DNA from: Desulforhabdus sp. TSK
GTDB lineage: Bacteria; Desulfobacterota; Syntrophobacteria; Syntrophobacterales; Syntrophobacteraceae
Reading direction: 5' to 3'
DNA length: 64,000 nucleotides
NCBI RefSeq assembly: GCF_022836495.1
Contig: NZ_BQXM01000021.1
Span: 17,945-81,944 of the forward strand
Made by a program: the position numbers and the translations under genes. Every line of letters begins with the position of its first letter. The first letter of the stretch is position 1. Positions 1 through 8,470 of the stretch are shown here, piece by piece. Below the pieces are notes generated by a model. That model ran no database searches and was not told where the DNA came from. It saw nothing but the letters and a program-made list of their open reading frames with translations.

Positions 1-12
1 GTACCCTGGGCC

Positions 13-675
13 ATGAATAGTCTAACGAACAGCTGCAGTTGGAGATGGATATGGGTGACGCTGGGGGCCGTGCCGGTTTTTTGTGTCCTGTCATATTTTT
101 ATATAGACAAACCTCTCGCTGTTCATTTAAGATCAGCCAACTATAACGTTTTGCAGGTTTTCAGTCTGATCACCCGTCTGGGTGTATCAACGGGGTATCT
201 GGTTGCGTCATTTCTGTTTTTTTTATGTTTCAGGTATCTGAATAAAAAAGAAGCTTACGCCCACCAGGCCTTGTTTGTCTTTTCTTCCATTGCGGTTTCC
301 GGCCTCCTCGCTGATTTATTGAAGTTTCTGTTCGGACGATACCGGCCCAAAATGCTTTTCGAGCAGGGGCTATACGGTTTCACCCTCTTCCACGGGGGGT
401 ATGCCTTCAATTCGTTCCCATCAGGCCATGCGAATACGATTACGGCAGCGGCTGTTGCTTTGTATTTTATTTATCCGAGATTCAGGCATTTTTATGCCGT
501 TGTGGCCATCCTGGTCATCGTGAGCAGACTCGTTCTCGGCTCTCATTATCTGGGGGATGTGGTTGCCGGCTCTTACCTGGGAATTCTGACGACCCTTTAT
601 CTCAAAAGTATTTTTGATCGCAAAGGAATATCTCTGCAGCAGCCGATGCTCCAGGGGGATGGGTCGTCTGGGTAG
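13..675 (+). CDS. PAP2-family membrane phosphatase
   Basis: Type 2 phosphatidic acid phosphatase family, which removes phosphate from lipid phosphates such as undecaprenyl or phosphatidyl phosphates at the membrane. The three-part signature is complete: K-x6-RP at about residues 104-112, PSGH at 136-139, and SR-x5-H-x3-D at 171-182, with H139 and H178 as the expected catalytic pair. Several hydrophobic segments make it polytopic. The ATG at 13 is used, but the frame is open to the window edge, so the true start could lie upstream. The exact substrate cannot be told from sequence. Confidence 0.85.
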   Translation: MNSLTNSCSWRWIWVTLGAVPVFCVLSYFYIDKPLAVHLRSANYNVLQVFSLITRLGVSTGYLVASFLFFLCFRYLNKKEAYAHQALFVFSSIAVSGLLADLLKFLFGRYRPKMLFEQGLYGFTLFHGGYAFNSFPSGHANTITAAAVALYFIYPRFRHFYAVVAILVIVSRLVLGSHYLGDVVAGSYLGILTTLYLKSIFDRKGISLQQPMLQGDGSSG

Positions 676-1019
676 AATGAACGAGTTTTCCAAAGTCACC
701 GCTTGCTCAGCGACCACCGCGAGGGCGTGCTTCCCATGAACCTTTTGCTGAAAGGGGGTGAATCTCTGCTGTCAGTCTCTGTTCTCTATTCAATCATGCT
801 GTCGAATGCTTTCAGCGTCTTTCATTCATAAAATTCGAGAAACCATCTTAGCGAGTCCTTATTTCATAATTTTTAGAGATTACATACTGCATTGAATTAT
901 CAATGTTTTTGTCATCAATTGGTTTGACTGAACCGGGCACGCCCGGGGATTTCTGGACCAACTGTCCATTTTTTTCTCTTTCGCCAACCTTTTCCAAACC
1001 TATTGAAGCGAGTGGAATT
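676..1019. other. Intergenic region upstream of phaE
   Basis: No coding sequence, repeat or terminator that I can support. It should hold the promoter of the phaE-phaC unit. The phaE frame is open from 903, but the start at 1020 is better placed. Confidence 0.4.
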
Positions 1020-1952
1020 ATGAACCAGGACAGCCAAGATAAAAGCGCCATGGATTCCTTGATGGCTGCATGGATGAAATCGGCCACCGACTTCTGGACG
1101 TCTGCCCCCAAAATGTGGTCCTTTTCTTCCGATGCGTCAACCGCCGGATCAGGAGATTCGCAGGGTTTTGAGGCTCAGGGGAGTGGACGGTGGCAGAATG
1201 CCTTCAAGATCTGGCAATCTTTGTTTTCGACCTTGAGCAATCCCGAGGCGATGGAAGCCTTTTTCAAGGGTGCCGGCGCCACGCCCGAAATCTTCATGAA
1301 AATATCGCGGACTGGCATGCAGGGCTATGCAGCTTTCTACCAGCAGTGGCTGAAGAAAGCGGGAAAGCTTGCTCAGCCGGAGAAAGCCTATCATTTCGAG
1401 AACCTGGATGAAAACGTGTTCAATGCGTGGAAGGATCTCTATGAAAAAGAGATTCAGCCTTTTCTGAATGTGCCGCAACTGGGGCTGGCACGTTCCTACC
1501 AGGAAAGAGTGAATGAAACGCTGGATCGGTTCAACCTGTACCAGGTCCAGTTGGCCGGGCTTCTCCGGATGCTCTATCTGCCCCTGGAAAAATCCGCGCG
1601 CGTGATGGAGGAAAAACTCGAGGAGCATTCCAGGGACGGCAAACTTTCCGAAAACTTCAAAGAATACTATGAGACATGGGTCAAGGTATTGGAAGGCCAT
1701 TACATGACTCTGTTCAAGTCATCGGAATACCTCGAGGCCTTCTCGAATACTCTCAGTGCCAACGAGAACTTTAAGTTGGCGCAGCACAGCATGCTGGCCG
1801 ATATGCTGCAATCCCTGCCTATCCCCACCAACAAAGAGATGGACGATCTGTACAAGGAAATCTACCTGTTGAAAAAAACGGTCAAGGAGATGGCGAAGAA
1901 GTTGGCCCAACAGGAGACTTCAAGCCGATCATCACGAGATGCCGCTGTTTAG
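1020..1952 (+). CDS. phaE: Class III PHA synthase subunit PhaE
   Basis: Non-catalytic subunit of class III poly(3-hydroxyalkanoate) synthase, acting with PhaC on the surface of storage granules. About 310 residues, helical and rich in Trp and charged residues. It ends in a predicted coiled coil (MDDLYKEIYLLKKTVKEM) typical of the PhaE carboxyl end. The frame is open upstream from an ATG at 903, but that extension is Pro/Phe-rich and unlike the family; the ATG at 1020 follows a purine-rich GAAGCGAGTGGA stretch and is preferred. It lies 19 bp ahead of phaC, the usual class III order. Confidence 0.88.
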   Translation: MNQDSQDKSAMDSLMAAWMKSATDFWTSAPKMWSFSSDASTAGSGDSQGFEAQGSGRWQNAFKIWQSLFSTLSNPEAMEAFFKGAGATPEIFMKISRTGMQGYAAFYQQWLKKAGKLAQPEKAYHFENLDENVFNAWKDLYEKEIQPFLNVPQLGLARSYQERVNETLDRFNLYQVQLAGLLRMLYLPLEKSARVMEEKLEEHSRDGKLSENFKEYYETWVKVLEGHYMTLFKSSEYLEAFSNTLSANENFKLAQHSMLADMLQSLPIPTNKEMDDLYKEIYLLKKTVKEMAKKLAQQETSSRSSRDAAV

Positions 1953-1971
1953 ATAAAGGGAGAACTTTACC

Positions 1972-3147
1972 ATGAGCCCTACCAAAATTCCCGTCGATCT
2001 GATTCTGAACAAACTGACGGAGGATGTGGGAAAATCCCAGGAACGCATCCTCAAGTCCCAGGATGTTCTGTTGAGTCCTCTCGACACCAGTATCGCCACG
2101 ACCCCGTACGAAGTGGTCTACCAAGAGGACCGTGTCAAGCTCAAATATTATCGCCCTGCCAGGAAGGGCCCCATCAAGACCCCTTTGCTCCTGGTCTACG
2201 CCCTGATCAATCGGGAGACCATGCTTGATCTCCAACCGGGAAGGAGTGTGGTCCAGAACTTCCTCAACGACGGGGTTGAGCTCTACATGATCGACTGGGG
2301 TTATCCCAGCCGCAAAGATCGCTATGTCACCATCGATGACCATGTGAACGGCTATATGGATAATGTCATTGACTTTATCCTGCGCCGTCATAAACTGCCC
2401 AAGCTCAATCTCATGGGCATCTGCATGGGGGGCGCCTTTTCCGTCATGTATTCAGCCCTTCACCCGGAAAAGGTGAAAAACCTGATCACTACGGTGACTC
2501 CGAGCAACTTCGATACGGACAAAGGGCTGCTTCACGTCTGGATGAAGGAGGTCGATGCCGACCTGATGGTGGACACCTATGGAAACATGCCCGGTGACTT
2601 TTTGAATCTTGGGTTTTTGCTGCTCAACCCCGCTCGCCTCATGATTGACAAGTATGTGGGGTTTTTTGAAAACATGGACGATAAAGTGTTTGTAGAAAAT
2701 TTCATCCGCATGGAAAAGTGGATTTTTGACAGTCCCGATGTGCCGGGTGAAACCTTTCGGCAGTTCATCAAGGACTGCTATCAGAAGAACCTGCTGATCC
2801 AGAGCAAGCTTGAACTGGGAGGCCGACGCGTCGATCTCAAGAACATCACCATGCCCCTCCTGAATATCTACGGTCGTTTTGACCACCTGGTACCGCCCGA
2901 AGCCTGCGAGCTTCTCACCAGCAGGGTGGGAACAAAAGACACGGAAGACCTCTGTCTCAACACAGGTCATATCGGGATCTACGTGAGCTCCAAGTGCCAG
3001 AGGGAATTCACACCCAAGATTTTTGGATGGTTGAAAGAGCGTGACGAAAGCGAGCCGGTTCATGCGGAAAAGGCGACGGTGAGCCGCCTTCCACGGGCGC
3101 AAAAAGTCGCGGCGAAGGGCAGAAAAACTCCGATGGCATCTTCTTGA
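1972..3147 (+). CDS. phaC: Class III PHA synthase catalytic subunit PhaC
   Basis: Polymerises (R)-3-hydroxyacyl-CoA into PHA. An alpha/beta-hydrolase fold with a lipase-like box GICMGG places the nucleophile at Cys151. Asp304 (GRFDHL) and His333 (NTGHIG) complete the triad, at almost the same positions as in characterised class III enzymes. Length is 391 aa, somewhat longer than the usual 355-370; the extra is a basic tail after about residue 360. It directly follows phaE and forms one transcription unit with it, with the GAF protein 35 bp downstream. Confidence 0.93.
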   Translation: MSPTKIPVDLILNKLTEDVGKSQERILKSQDVLLSPLDTSIATTPYEVVYQEDRVKLKYYRPARKGPIKTPLLLVYALINRETMLDLQPGRSVVQNFLNDGVELYMIDWGYPSRKDRYVTIDDHVNGYMDNVIDFILRRHKLPKLNLMGICMGGAFSVMYSALHPEKVKNLITTVTPSNFDTDKGLLHVWMKEVDADLMVDTYGNMPGDFLNLGFLLLNPARLMIDKYVGFFENMDDKVFVENFIRMEKWIFDSPDVPGETFRQFIKDCYQKNLLIQSKLELGGRRVDLKNITMPLLNIYGRFDHLVPPEACELLTSRVGTKDTEDLCLNTGHIGIYVSSKCQREFTPKIFGWLKERDESEPVHAEKATVSRLPRAQKVAAKGRKTPMASS

Positions 3148-3182
3148 AGATAAGGTAACCGGACCTTGGGGAGTAAAAAATC

Positions 3183-4229
3183 ATGAACCACGAGAACGAC
3201 TATTTCAAAGCCATATGTAAAGTGAGCCGTGCTTTTGGGACGACCCTGGAGCGAGATGAATTGCTGAATCTGATCGTGGAAAGCGCCGTCGAAACCATGA
3301 AAGTCAAAGCAGCCCTTCTCCTCCTTTTCGATGAAGAGGAAAAGGTCTTTGTCCCCAATGCTCAAAAAGGGCTTTCGGAGAGGTACTTAAAAGAGGGACT
3401 CACGGATCCTGCGAAACTCATCCGCATTCTTGAAGATGAAGGCTATCTTTATTCCCAGGATGCCACCCTCGATGGGAGGCTCGATGGGCGCGAGGTGAAA
3501 AAGGCTGAAGGCATCGCTTCCATCCTGGCGGTCCCGATGATCGTCAAAGGGAAGTTCCTGGGAGGAATCCTCGTTTTTACCGAAAGTCCCAGGGTTTTTG
3601 AACCAGACGAGATAGAGTTCCTCAAGGCATTGGGCGAGCAGGCGGGAATGGCCATCGAGCACGCCCGCCTGTTCAACCGGATCCGTCAAAACACGAGCCT
3701 CATTTTGGATTTGGCGGTCAACATCCAGTCCAGCCTGGATTTGAAAAAGATCCTGCATATCCTGACGGCCGATGTCGCTGAGTATTTCAAGGTGAAAGCC
3801 TCTTCCATCCTGCTTTTGGATGAAAACAGGAAAACGTTGGAGTTCGTAGCAAGCTATGGGCTGAGCGAATCTTATTTGAACAGAGGAACACTGACTGTGG
3901 ATAAGGGGGTGCGGGAGACTCTGGCCGGTCATCCCGTGGCGGTCCTGGACGTCAGTACCGACGAGAGGGTTCACCATAAGAAGGAGAAGGAAAAAGAAGG
4001 GATCGTCTCCCTTCTCTCCATTCCCGTGAAGGCGGAAGATAAGGTGCTGGGAGTCCTGCGGCTTTACAGCGGGACGCGCAGGGAGTTCAAGGAGGAAGAG
4101 ATCCTGATGGGCACGGTTTTGGCTCAGTTGGGTGGGCTGGCCATTCAGAATGCCTCGCTTTATCTCATGCTTGAAAGTGATGTGAAGGACCTCAGAGAGA
4201 ATACGTGGAGCTATCGGTCCTGGTTTTAG
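3183..4229 (+). CDS. Tandem GAF-domain protein
   Basis: 348 aa with two GAF-type domains, about residues 20-165 and 180-330. Both have the pattern of a CS/ILL strand, a conserved hydrophobic core and a closing AxQAGxAIExARL-like or LAQLGGLAIQNASLY helix. No histidine kinase, GGDEF, HD or DNA-binding output domain is present, so it is probably a small-ligand or redox sensor acting on a partner. It follows phaC by 35 bp in the same direction, which suggests a link to PHA metabolism, but the ligand is unknown. Confidence 0.8.
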   Translation: MNHENDYFKAICKVSRAFGTTLERDELLNLIVESAVETMKVKAALLLLFDEEEKVFVPNAQKGLSERYLKEGLTDPAKLIRILEDEGYLYSQDATLDGRLDGREVKKAEGIASILAVPMIVKGKFLGGILVFTESPRVFEPDEIEFLKALGEQAGMAIEHARLFNRIRQNTSLILDLAVNIQSSLDLKKILHILTADVAEYFKVKASSILLLDENRKTLEFVASYGLSESYLNRGTLTVDKGVRETLAGHPVAVLDVSTDERVHHKKEKEKEGIVSLLSIPVKAEDKVLGVLRLYSGTRREFKEEEILMGTVLAQLGGLAIQNASLYLMLESDVKDLRENTWSYRSWF

Positions 4230-4265
4230 GCGAAGGACTCCGGCAGGTCCAAAAGTCGTCTAAAA

Positions 4266-4289
4266 ATTCCCCCCTCCAAGAGGGGAATC
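4266..4289. repeat. GC-rich hairpin downstream of the GAF gene
   Basis: An inverted repeat ATTCCCC..GGGGAAT with a CAA loop lies about 40 bp after the GAF gene stop. It resembles the pyrimidine/purine blocks of the larger element at 4864-4949. No U tract follows, so terminator function is doubtful. Confidence 0.4.
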
Positions 4290-4429
4290 GAAGCAAGTTT
4301 GAATCCCGAGCAGATGAATTTTTGGACAGTCTCCAAAAGACGGGATTCCAGATTTCTGCGCGGAATGATGTCAGAGCAAGTATTGGAATAACATGGATAT
4401 ACCTTTGAAGGGCAAGGGAAGGAGATTCT

Positions 4430-4849
4430 ATGAAGGGCAAGACCATCAGTGAAATCAAAGTGGGAGATGTGGCCGAAGCTACGAAAACGGTCTCTGAAAC
4501 GGACGTGTATCTGTTTGCGGGGGTGACCGGAGATTTCAATCCCGCTCATATGAACGAAACCTACGCTCAAAAGACCTTTTTCAAAACCAGGATCGCTCAC
4601 GGGATGTTGGGAGCCGGTTTTATTTCTGCAGTCGTCGGCATGCAGCTTCCGGGGCCTGGAACCATTTATATTACACAGGAGCTCAAATTCCTGGCACCGA
4701 CTCGCATTGGTGATACCGTCACAGCGCGTGTGGAAGTGCTGGAGGTCATAGCCGATAAAAAACGCGTGAGGATGAAAACCGAGTGCATCAACCAGGAGGG
4801 CAAGGTGATTTTGGCGGGCGAGGCCGTCGTGAGTCCCCCGCGCGAATAG
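4430..4849 (+). CDS. phaJ: MaoC-like (R)-enoyl-CoA hydratase, PhaJ type
   Basis: Hot-dog fold hydratase of 139 aa, the usual PhaJ length. The hydratase-2 motif GDFNPAHMN supplies the catalytic Asp35 and His40. PhaJ makes (R)-3-hydroxyacyl-CoA from enoyl-CoA and so feeds PHA synthase from fatty acid oxidation; position downstream of phaEC supports that role. A good ribosome site (AAGGGAAGGAGATTCT) sits just before the ATG. A different acyl-CoA substrate cannot be ruled out. Confidence 0.85.
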   Translation: MKGKTISEIKVGDVAEATKTVSETDVYLFAGVTGDFNPAHMNETYAQKTFFKTRIAHGMLGAGFISAVVGMQLPGPGTIYITQELKFLAPTRIGDTVTARVEVLEVIADKKRVRMKTECINQEGKVILAGEAVVSPPRE

Positions 4850-4863
4850 AAATACTCTCACCG

Positions 4864-4949
4864 TGAAAATCCCCCTCAATCCCCCTTTGATAAAGGGGGA
4901 AGAGTTGCGTTCCCCCCCCTTATGCAAAGGGGGCAGGAGGGATTTTATT
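4864..4949. repeat. MITE-like inverted repeat element
   Basis: A short element whose ends are inverted (AAAATCCC...GGGATTTTA). Inside are repeated CCCCC and GGGGG blocks, including a perfect CCCCCTTT-GAT-AAAGGGGG hairpin. Palindromic elements of this look are dispersed in many deltaproteobacterial genomes. There is no coding potential. It may also act as a transcription stop after phaJ. Confidence 0.6.
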
Positions 4950-4999
4950 AACGGGGGTCCGTCGTCTTCATGACCGTTAAGGATGGAAACCTGCGTTTT

Positions 5000-5051
5000 G
5001 TAGGGTGCGTTCTACGCACGAGTATCAGCCGGCGCGTAAAACGCACCCTAC
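5000..5051. repeat. REP-like palindrome GTAGGGTGCGTT
   Basis: The 12-base arm GTAGGGTGCGTT at 5000-5011 is repeated inverted at 5040-5051, with a 28-base centre. Palindromic repeats built on this arm occur between genes in diverse bacteria. It lies between the convergent phaJ and the minus-strand PHA genes. Confidence 0.6.
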
Positions 5052-5150
5052 CCGTATACTGCATTCACGCCGAAAGCATGGCGGATCGAAGATGGTCACT
5101 GAGCATTGCACACGGGAAGGTGCCGATGCAGCGCCTTTCAGTTGACGAGA

Positions 5151-5681
5151 TCAGTCCAGCTTGCTTTCCGGGGATGGCTGTTCTTTTTGAAAAAGCCGAT
5201 TGAAGCCATCCATGAGGTTTTGAAACTGGTCGCTTTGCTTTCTGATGAGCTCGTCGAAATGTTGAGTTACCGCTGCCGTATTGGCTCCATGGGATTCCGA
5301 GAGGAGCATTTTTAGATGCCGGATCGTTTCTTCCTGTGAAGCGACCTTCTCTTTGAGATCTTCATATTTTCTCACCAGGGCAATATGCTCCTCGAGGGGA
5401 ACGACTCCCAAAAGATTCAAATAATCCTTCATGTTCTTCATGAAGTCTTCCTGGGCTTTCTTCCATGCGTTGACGGCATCCGCGCTCCCAGTCGAGGTCT
5501 CTTCCAGTCCGTAAATTTTTCTGAACAGGGAGTTCAATTCTTCAAATCCAGTGAACCCTTTATGAACCCATTCCGTCAATTCTTCCAACTGCTTCTGGCT
5601 CCTGGAGGCATTCAGCATAAAATTGCCCCAAAATTCGAGGAAATGTCTGTCCATGAGATATTGATCCTTCCTTTCTCGCAT
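5151..5681 (-). CDS. Coiled-coil PHA-synthase-associated protein (PhaE/PhaR-subunit-like)
   Basis: 176 aa, mostly helical and highly charged, with a long coiled coil at about residues 95-150 (HIALVRKYEDLKEKVASQEE). The Trp-rich front half and coiled-coil tail resemble the small partner subunits of two-component PHA synthases. The ATG at 5681 overlaps the stop of the upstream synthase-like gene by one base (TGATG), which fixes the start and implies translational coupling. Membership of the PHA system rests on the neighbours; sequence alone would only say helical protein. Confidence 0.65.
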   Translation of the reverse strand: MRERKDQYLMDRHFLEFWGNFMLNASRSQKQLEELTEWVHKGFTGFEELNSLFRKIYGLEETSTGSADAVNAWKKAQEDFMKNMKDYLNLLGVVPLEEHIALVRKYEDLKEKVASQEETIRHLKMLLSESHGANTAAVTQHFDELIRKQSDQFQNLMDGFNRLFQKEQPSPESKLD

Positions 5682-7291
5682 CAGGATTTCTCCTGACCCT
5701 CGTACCCTTCCGCCTGAAGGTCCAACTGATAACGTACCGGCCCACGGCATTCCTTGGCTCCGAATCGGGACGATTTGTGGGACCAGCAGGAATCAAGCGC
5801 GCATGCCGAGCTGGGCATGGACCAGGAGGTGGCTATGGACCCGTGTCCCTTGGGAAAGACCGTGACTTCGGCTTCCACGAAATCGAGAGGGGCGAGGGAT
5901 GCCTTATCGTCCACCAGATCGTCGCTTTCCGCGATGCAGAGGAGCCACCGGATCCCCATCTCTTTCAATCGCTTGAAATTGAGAGTGCGTCCAAAAACCT
6001 TCACCGGAAGATTCCCGTCCGCATCCACGGGAATCGTGTATGAATCGAAGCTGGCCTTCGTGATACCCAGAGGCAGATCCTTCCGATCGTAAAGAAGCCA
6101 GTGGTTGATGGCTGCAGCCGTCTTGTTGATTTTGACCGGTTTGCCGTCCGGCCTGTCAAACATCATGAGGTCCCGGTAGAAAGTAAAGATGGGCGCTTCG
6201 TTTTCGATGCTTTTGAGCTTGTACACCCAGCTCATCACCTTGCCGTCCACGACCAGGTTGCCGTTGGGAAGCAATTTGGCGGCGTACCCCAAGTCCCGGA
6301 AACGGGGGGGCAGGTGCTGCAGGTACTCTACCAGGGCGATGCTGCGCGTGCCATCCATGGGAGCCACGCAAGTGATGACGGCATCCACCAGTCCGTCCAG
6401 CTCTCCCGAAAGAAGGTCCAGCATGCCCATGAATCCCCCCTGACAGAAGCCGTTCAGGGTGACCTTTCGTCCATGCCTGGTCATGAGCTGCTCGCAGAAA
6501 TATCGCGTGTCGAGGGCATCGTCTTCGGGCGTCAGGAGCTGTACGGCAGGCGTGGTGTCGATGTCCTTCATGATGCGGATATATGTTGGGATCCCCTGGT
6601 TTGCAAAGCAGTGGACATAGCTTTTGCCCTCGCCCGGAAGAAAAGCAAGAATGTTGGCACCAAGGACGTAGGGCGGAAGAATGATGATGGGCTTGCCGTC
6701 TTCCCTGACCTGAACGGCACTGTCCTGTGGAAGCACCTGGTATAATTCGAACCGGTCGGTTTCGGCCGCTTTGACATAGCCTCCACGGTCGAAGTGGAAG
6801 CCATATTCCGGTTCAATGTCCAAAATGGCTTTGGGGTAGGCATGGACAGTCAGATCCAGAAGCTGCAGCTGCCGTACCGTGTAGGCCGCCAGGCTCTTCC
6901 CGTTGCCTGAAAAAATCGTGTGGAGCATGGCCTCCAGAGCTTCACTCATCTTCCGGAGGTAGTGGTCGGTAACGGCTGTGGCGGAACTGGCAAGGCCTTT
7001 GTTGGCGATCTGCATGTTGAACTGCAAGAGCTCCAAGTAATCCTTCGCGGTTTCCTCGATGGGGAGGCTCATCGCTTTTTTTTGCTCAAGCCTCAAAAAA
7101 GAATCCAGGGCAGTCCAGAAGGGCACCATGAACTCATTGGTATACTTCAGAACACCATACCAGTAGGTTTGTGCTCCCTTTGACACGTTGAAGGACGCTT
7201 CCATGACTTGGTCGTTCCAGTTGGGCATTTGTTCCAATGCGCGGTTGAAAAAAGCGATACCATCGCGAATGGCGTCAGAATTATTTTGCAT
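5681..7291 (-). CDS. PHA synthase-like alpha/beta hydrolase
   Basis: 536 aa. A long helical amino-terminal part (to about residue 190) precedes an alpha/beta-hydrolase domain with the box GFCQGG, where Cys283 replaces the usual lipase serine as in PHA synthases. ESDDLVDD and PKGHGS supply likely Asp and His partners. It differs clearly from the class III PhaC at 1972-3147 and is longer, nearer to class I/II size. The carboxyl end (RGPVRYQLDL) looks natural, not frameshifted. It is coupled to the coiled-coil gene downstream. It could be a second PHA synthase or a related acyltransferase/depolymerase. Confidence 0.75.
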   Translation of the reverse strand: MQNNSDAIRDGIAFFNRALEQMPNWNDQVMEASFNVSKGAQTYWYGVLKYTNEFMVPFWTALDSFLRLEQKKAMSLPIEETAKDYLELLQFNMQIANKGLASSATAVTDHYLRKMSEALEAMLHTIFSGNGKSLAAYTVRQLQLLDLTVHAYPKAILDIEPEYGFHFDRGGYVKAAETDRFELYQVLPQDSAVQVREDGKPIIILPPYVLGANILAFLPGEGKSYVHCFANQGIPTYIRIMKDIDTTPAVQLLTPEDDALDTRYFCEQLMTRHGRKVTLNGFCQGGFMGMLDLLSGELDGLVDAVITCVAPMDGTRSIALVEYLQHLPPRFRDLGYAAKLLPNGNLVVDGKVMSWVYKLKSIENEAPIFTFYRDLMMFDRPDGKPVKINKTAAAINHWLLYDRKDLPLGITKASFDSYTIPVDADGNLPVKVFGRTLNFKRLKEMGIRWLLCIAESDDLVDDKASLAPLDFVEAEVTVFPKGHGSIATSWSMPSSACALDSCWSHKSSRFGAKECRGPVRYQLDLQAEGYEGQEKS

Positions 7292-7410
7292 CGATTGCCC
7301 CTCTAAGCAAATTGCTGCCCTAAAAGCGGATTCCCGCAGGAGAATGTTCCCATTATTACTGTAAATCAGAAACCACGGCGTGGTGGGTCACAATGAATAC
7401 AAAAAACGCT

Positions 7411-7454
7411 GCAAAGGCACAGTGTCCCGCGTCGTGCTGCCACTGTGCCTTTGC
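7411..7454 (-). terminator. Rho-independent terminator after the phasin genes
   Basis: A perfect 14-bp stem (GCAAAGGCACAGTG and its complement, 7411-7424 with 7441-7454) with a 16-base loop. On the minus strand it is followed by AGCGTTTTTTG, a clear U tract. It sits 44 bp past the stop of the phasin gene at 7498. Confidence 0.8.
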
Positions 7455-7497
7455 ATGCCTGCATTGCGGTCGATCATGAGAATGGATCGAATGCAAA

Positions 7498-7776
7498 TCA
7501 GTCATTCCTGGCTTCGGATAAAAAAGTCTCGACCTTGTTGAATGCAGCGTCAGTGTAGTGCTTGAAAGACTCGCGCCCGGTCTTATACACTTTAGTCCAT
7601 TCGTCCATCAAGCTCTTTCCGTCTTTGGGAAGGAGGCTATTCTGACTGCACACGGAATCAAACATTTTTTCCGCTTGGTCCTGCATGAGCGTGATCGCGT
7701 TGTATGTGTTCTCAAAGACGGTCTTATTAAACTGTAGCATGCTCTTGAATATCTCGTTTTGATTCATGGGGTTCAT
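7498..7776 (-). CDS. Phasin-like protein 1
   Basis: 92 aa from the ATG at 7776, chosen because AAAGGAATCTC lies just upstream; the open frame continues upstream but without family character. A helical amphipathic protein with FNKTVFENTYNAITLMQDQ, the pattern of small phasins that coat PHA granules. It is a clear paralogue of the 87-aa gene at 7904-8167 (same length, shared FNK, LMDEW and YKKGRE-type blocks), so the pair arose by tandem duplication. Function is inferred from the pattern and the PHA neighbourhood. Confidence 0.7.
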   Translation of the reverse strand: MNPMNQNEIFKSMLQFNKTVFENTYNAITLMQDQAEKMFDSVCSQNSLLPKDGKSLMDEWTKVYKTGRESFKHYTDAAFNKVETFLSEARND

Positions 7777-7903
7777 GAGATTCCTTTTCGTATCGCACAA
7801 AGGGTTGGCAGCATTGATCCGGTACCCTGGCCTCATCGCCGTGCTCGAAATGAAAGCACCGACGCACTGTGTGTCGTCAGGCTGTTCACGGCGGTCCTCA
7901 GAG

Positions 7904-8167
7904 TTATTCCGTCTTGGAAAAATAATCTTCGAGCTTCTTGTAGCTTTCATCCACCGTCTTCTTGAAATCTTCCCGACCCTTCTTGTACGATGCCATCCAT
8001 TCGTTCAGGAGCTTCTTCCCCTCGTCAGGCAGCCAGGTCGCTTTTTCGAGAAAGCTTCCGACCGTTCTTTCCATCTGCTCTTGAACCAGAACCATGGCGC
8101 TGAAGGTGTTATCGAAGGTCGCCTTGTTGAAATCGATCATCTGTTTTGCCATTTTGATTGGTTCCAT
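7904..8167 (-). CDS. Phasin-like protein 2
   Basis: 87 aa, helical, with IDFNKATFDNTFSAMVLVQ and LNEWMASYKKGREDFKK blocks shared with the paralogue downstream. Small phasins of this type bind the surface of PHA granules. The gene begins about 300 bp from the divergent phaR, and the space between holds a candidate PhaR operator, which is the normal arrangement because PhaR represses phasin genes until granules form. Confidence 0.7.
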   Translation of the reverse strand: MEPIKMAKQMIDFNKATFDNTFSAMVLVQEQMERTVGSFLEKATWLPDEGKKLLNEWMASYKKGREDFKKTVDESYKKLEDYFSKTE

Positions 8168-8470
8168 ACCTGATAATCTCCTCGTTTTTTCAAATTGTTT
8201 GCAGCTGTCTGAAATCCTTCATTCCTAATCTTTTCGAATTGCATTATATGTAATGGGCACAGTTCGGGTTGTCAATGAAAATTGTTGCAATGCAATAAAT
8301 TTCTGTTTCCAGGATTATAGCTGTGGGCTCAAGTGATTTTTACTTAATTGATCAATGATTGCTTATCATTACAATTAAAATAGCCGCTTTTGTTTTTATG
8401 ACTGGATTTTTTTAAAAGAGATTTTATTGCGCCGTGTCATGATTTTTGGAACCAAAGACAGGAAAATGCG
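8168..8470. other. Divergent control region phasin / phaR
   Basis: About 300 AT-rich bases with no coding sequence, holding both divergent promoters. Besides the palindrome at 8285-8295 there is an AT-rich stretch near 8340-8400. Exact -35/-10 elements are not called. Confidence 0.5.
8285..8295. promoter_or_regulatory. Candidate PhaR operator
   Basis: An 11-base perfect palindrome, TTGCA-A-TGCAA, between the divergent phasin gene and phaR. Known PhaR proteins bind TGC/GCA-rich palindromes near phasin and phaR promoters. Only the palindrome is seen; binding is inference. Confidence 0.4.

Noticed and set aside
903..1019. Upstream extension of PhaE to the ATG at 903
   Set aside because: The 39 added residues are unlike the family, and the ATG at 1020 has a better-placed purine-rich site.
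5681..5800. Suspected frameshift at the end of the 536-aa synthase-like gene
   Set aside because: The final residues (RGPVRYQLDL) read like the natural end and the stop overlaps a good start codon of the next gene.
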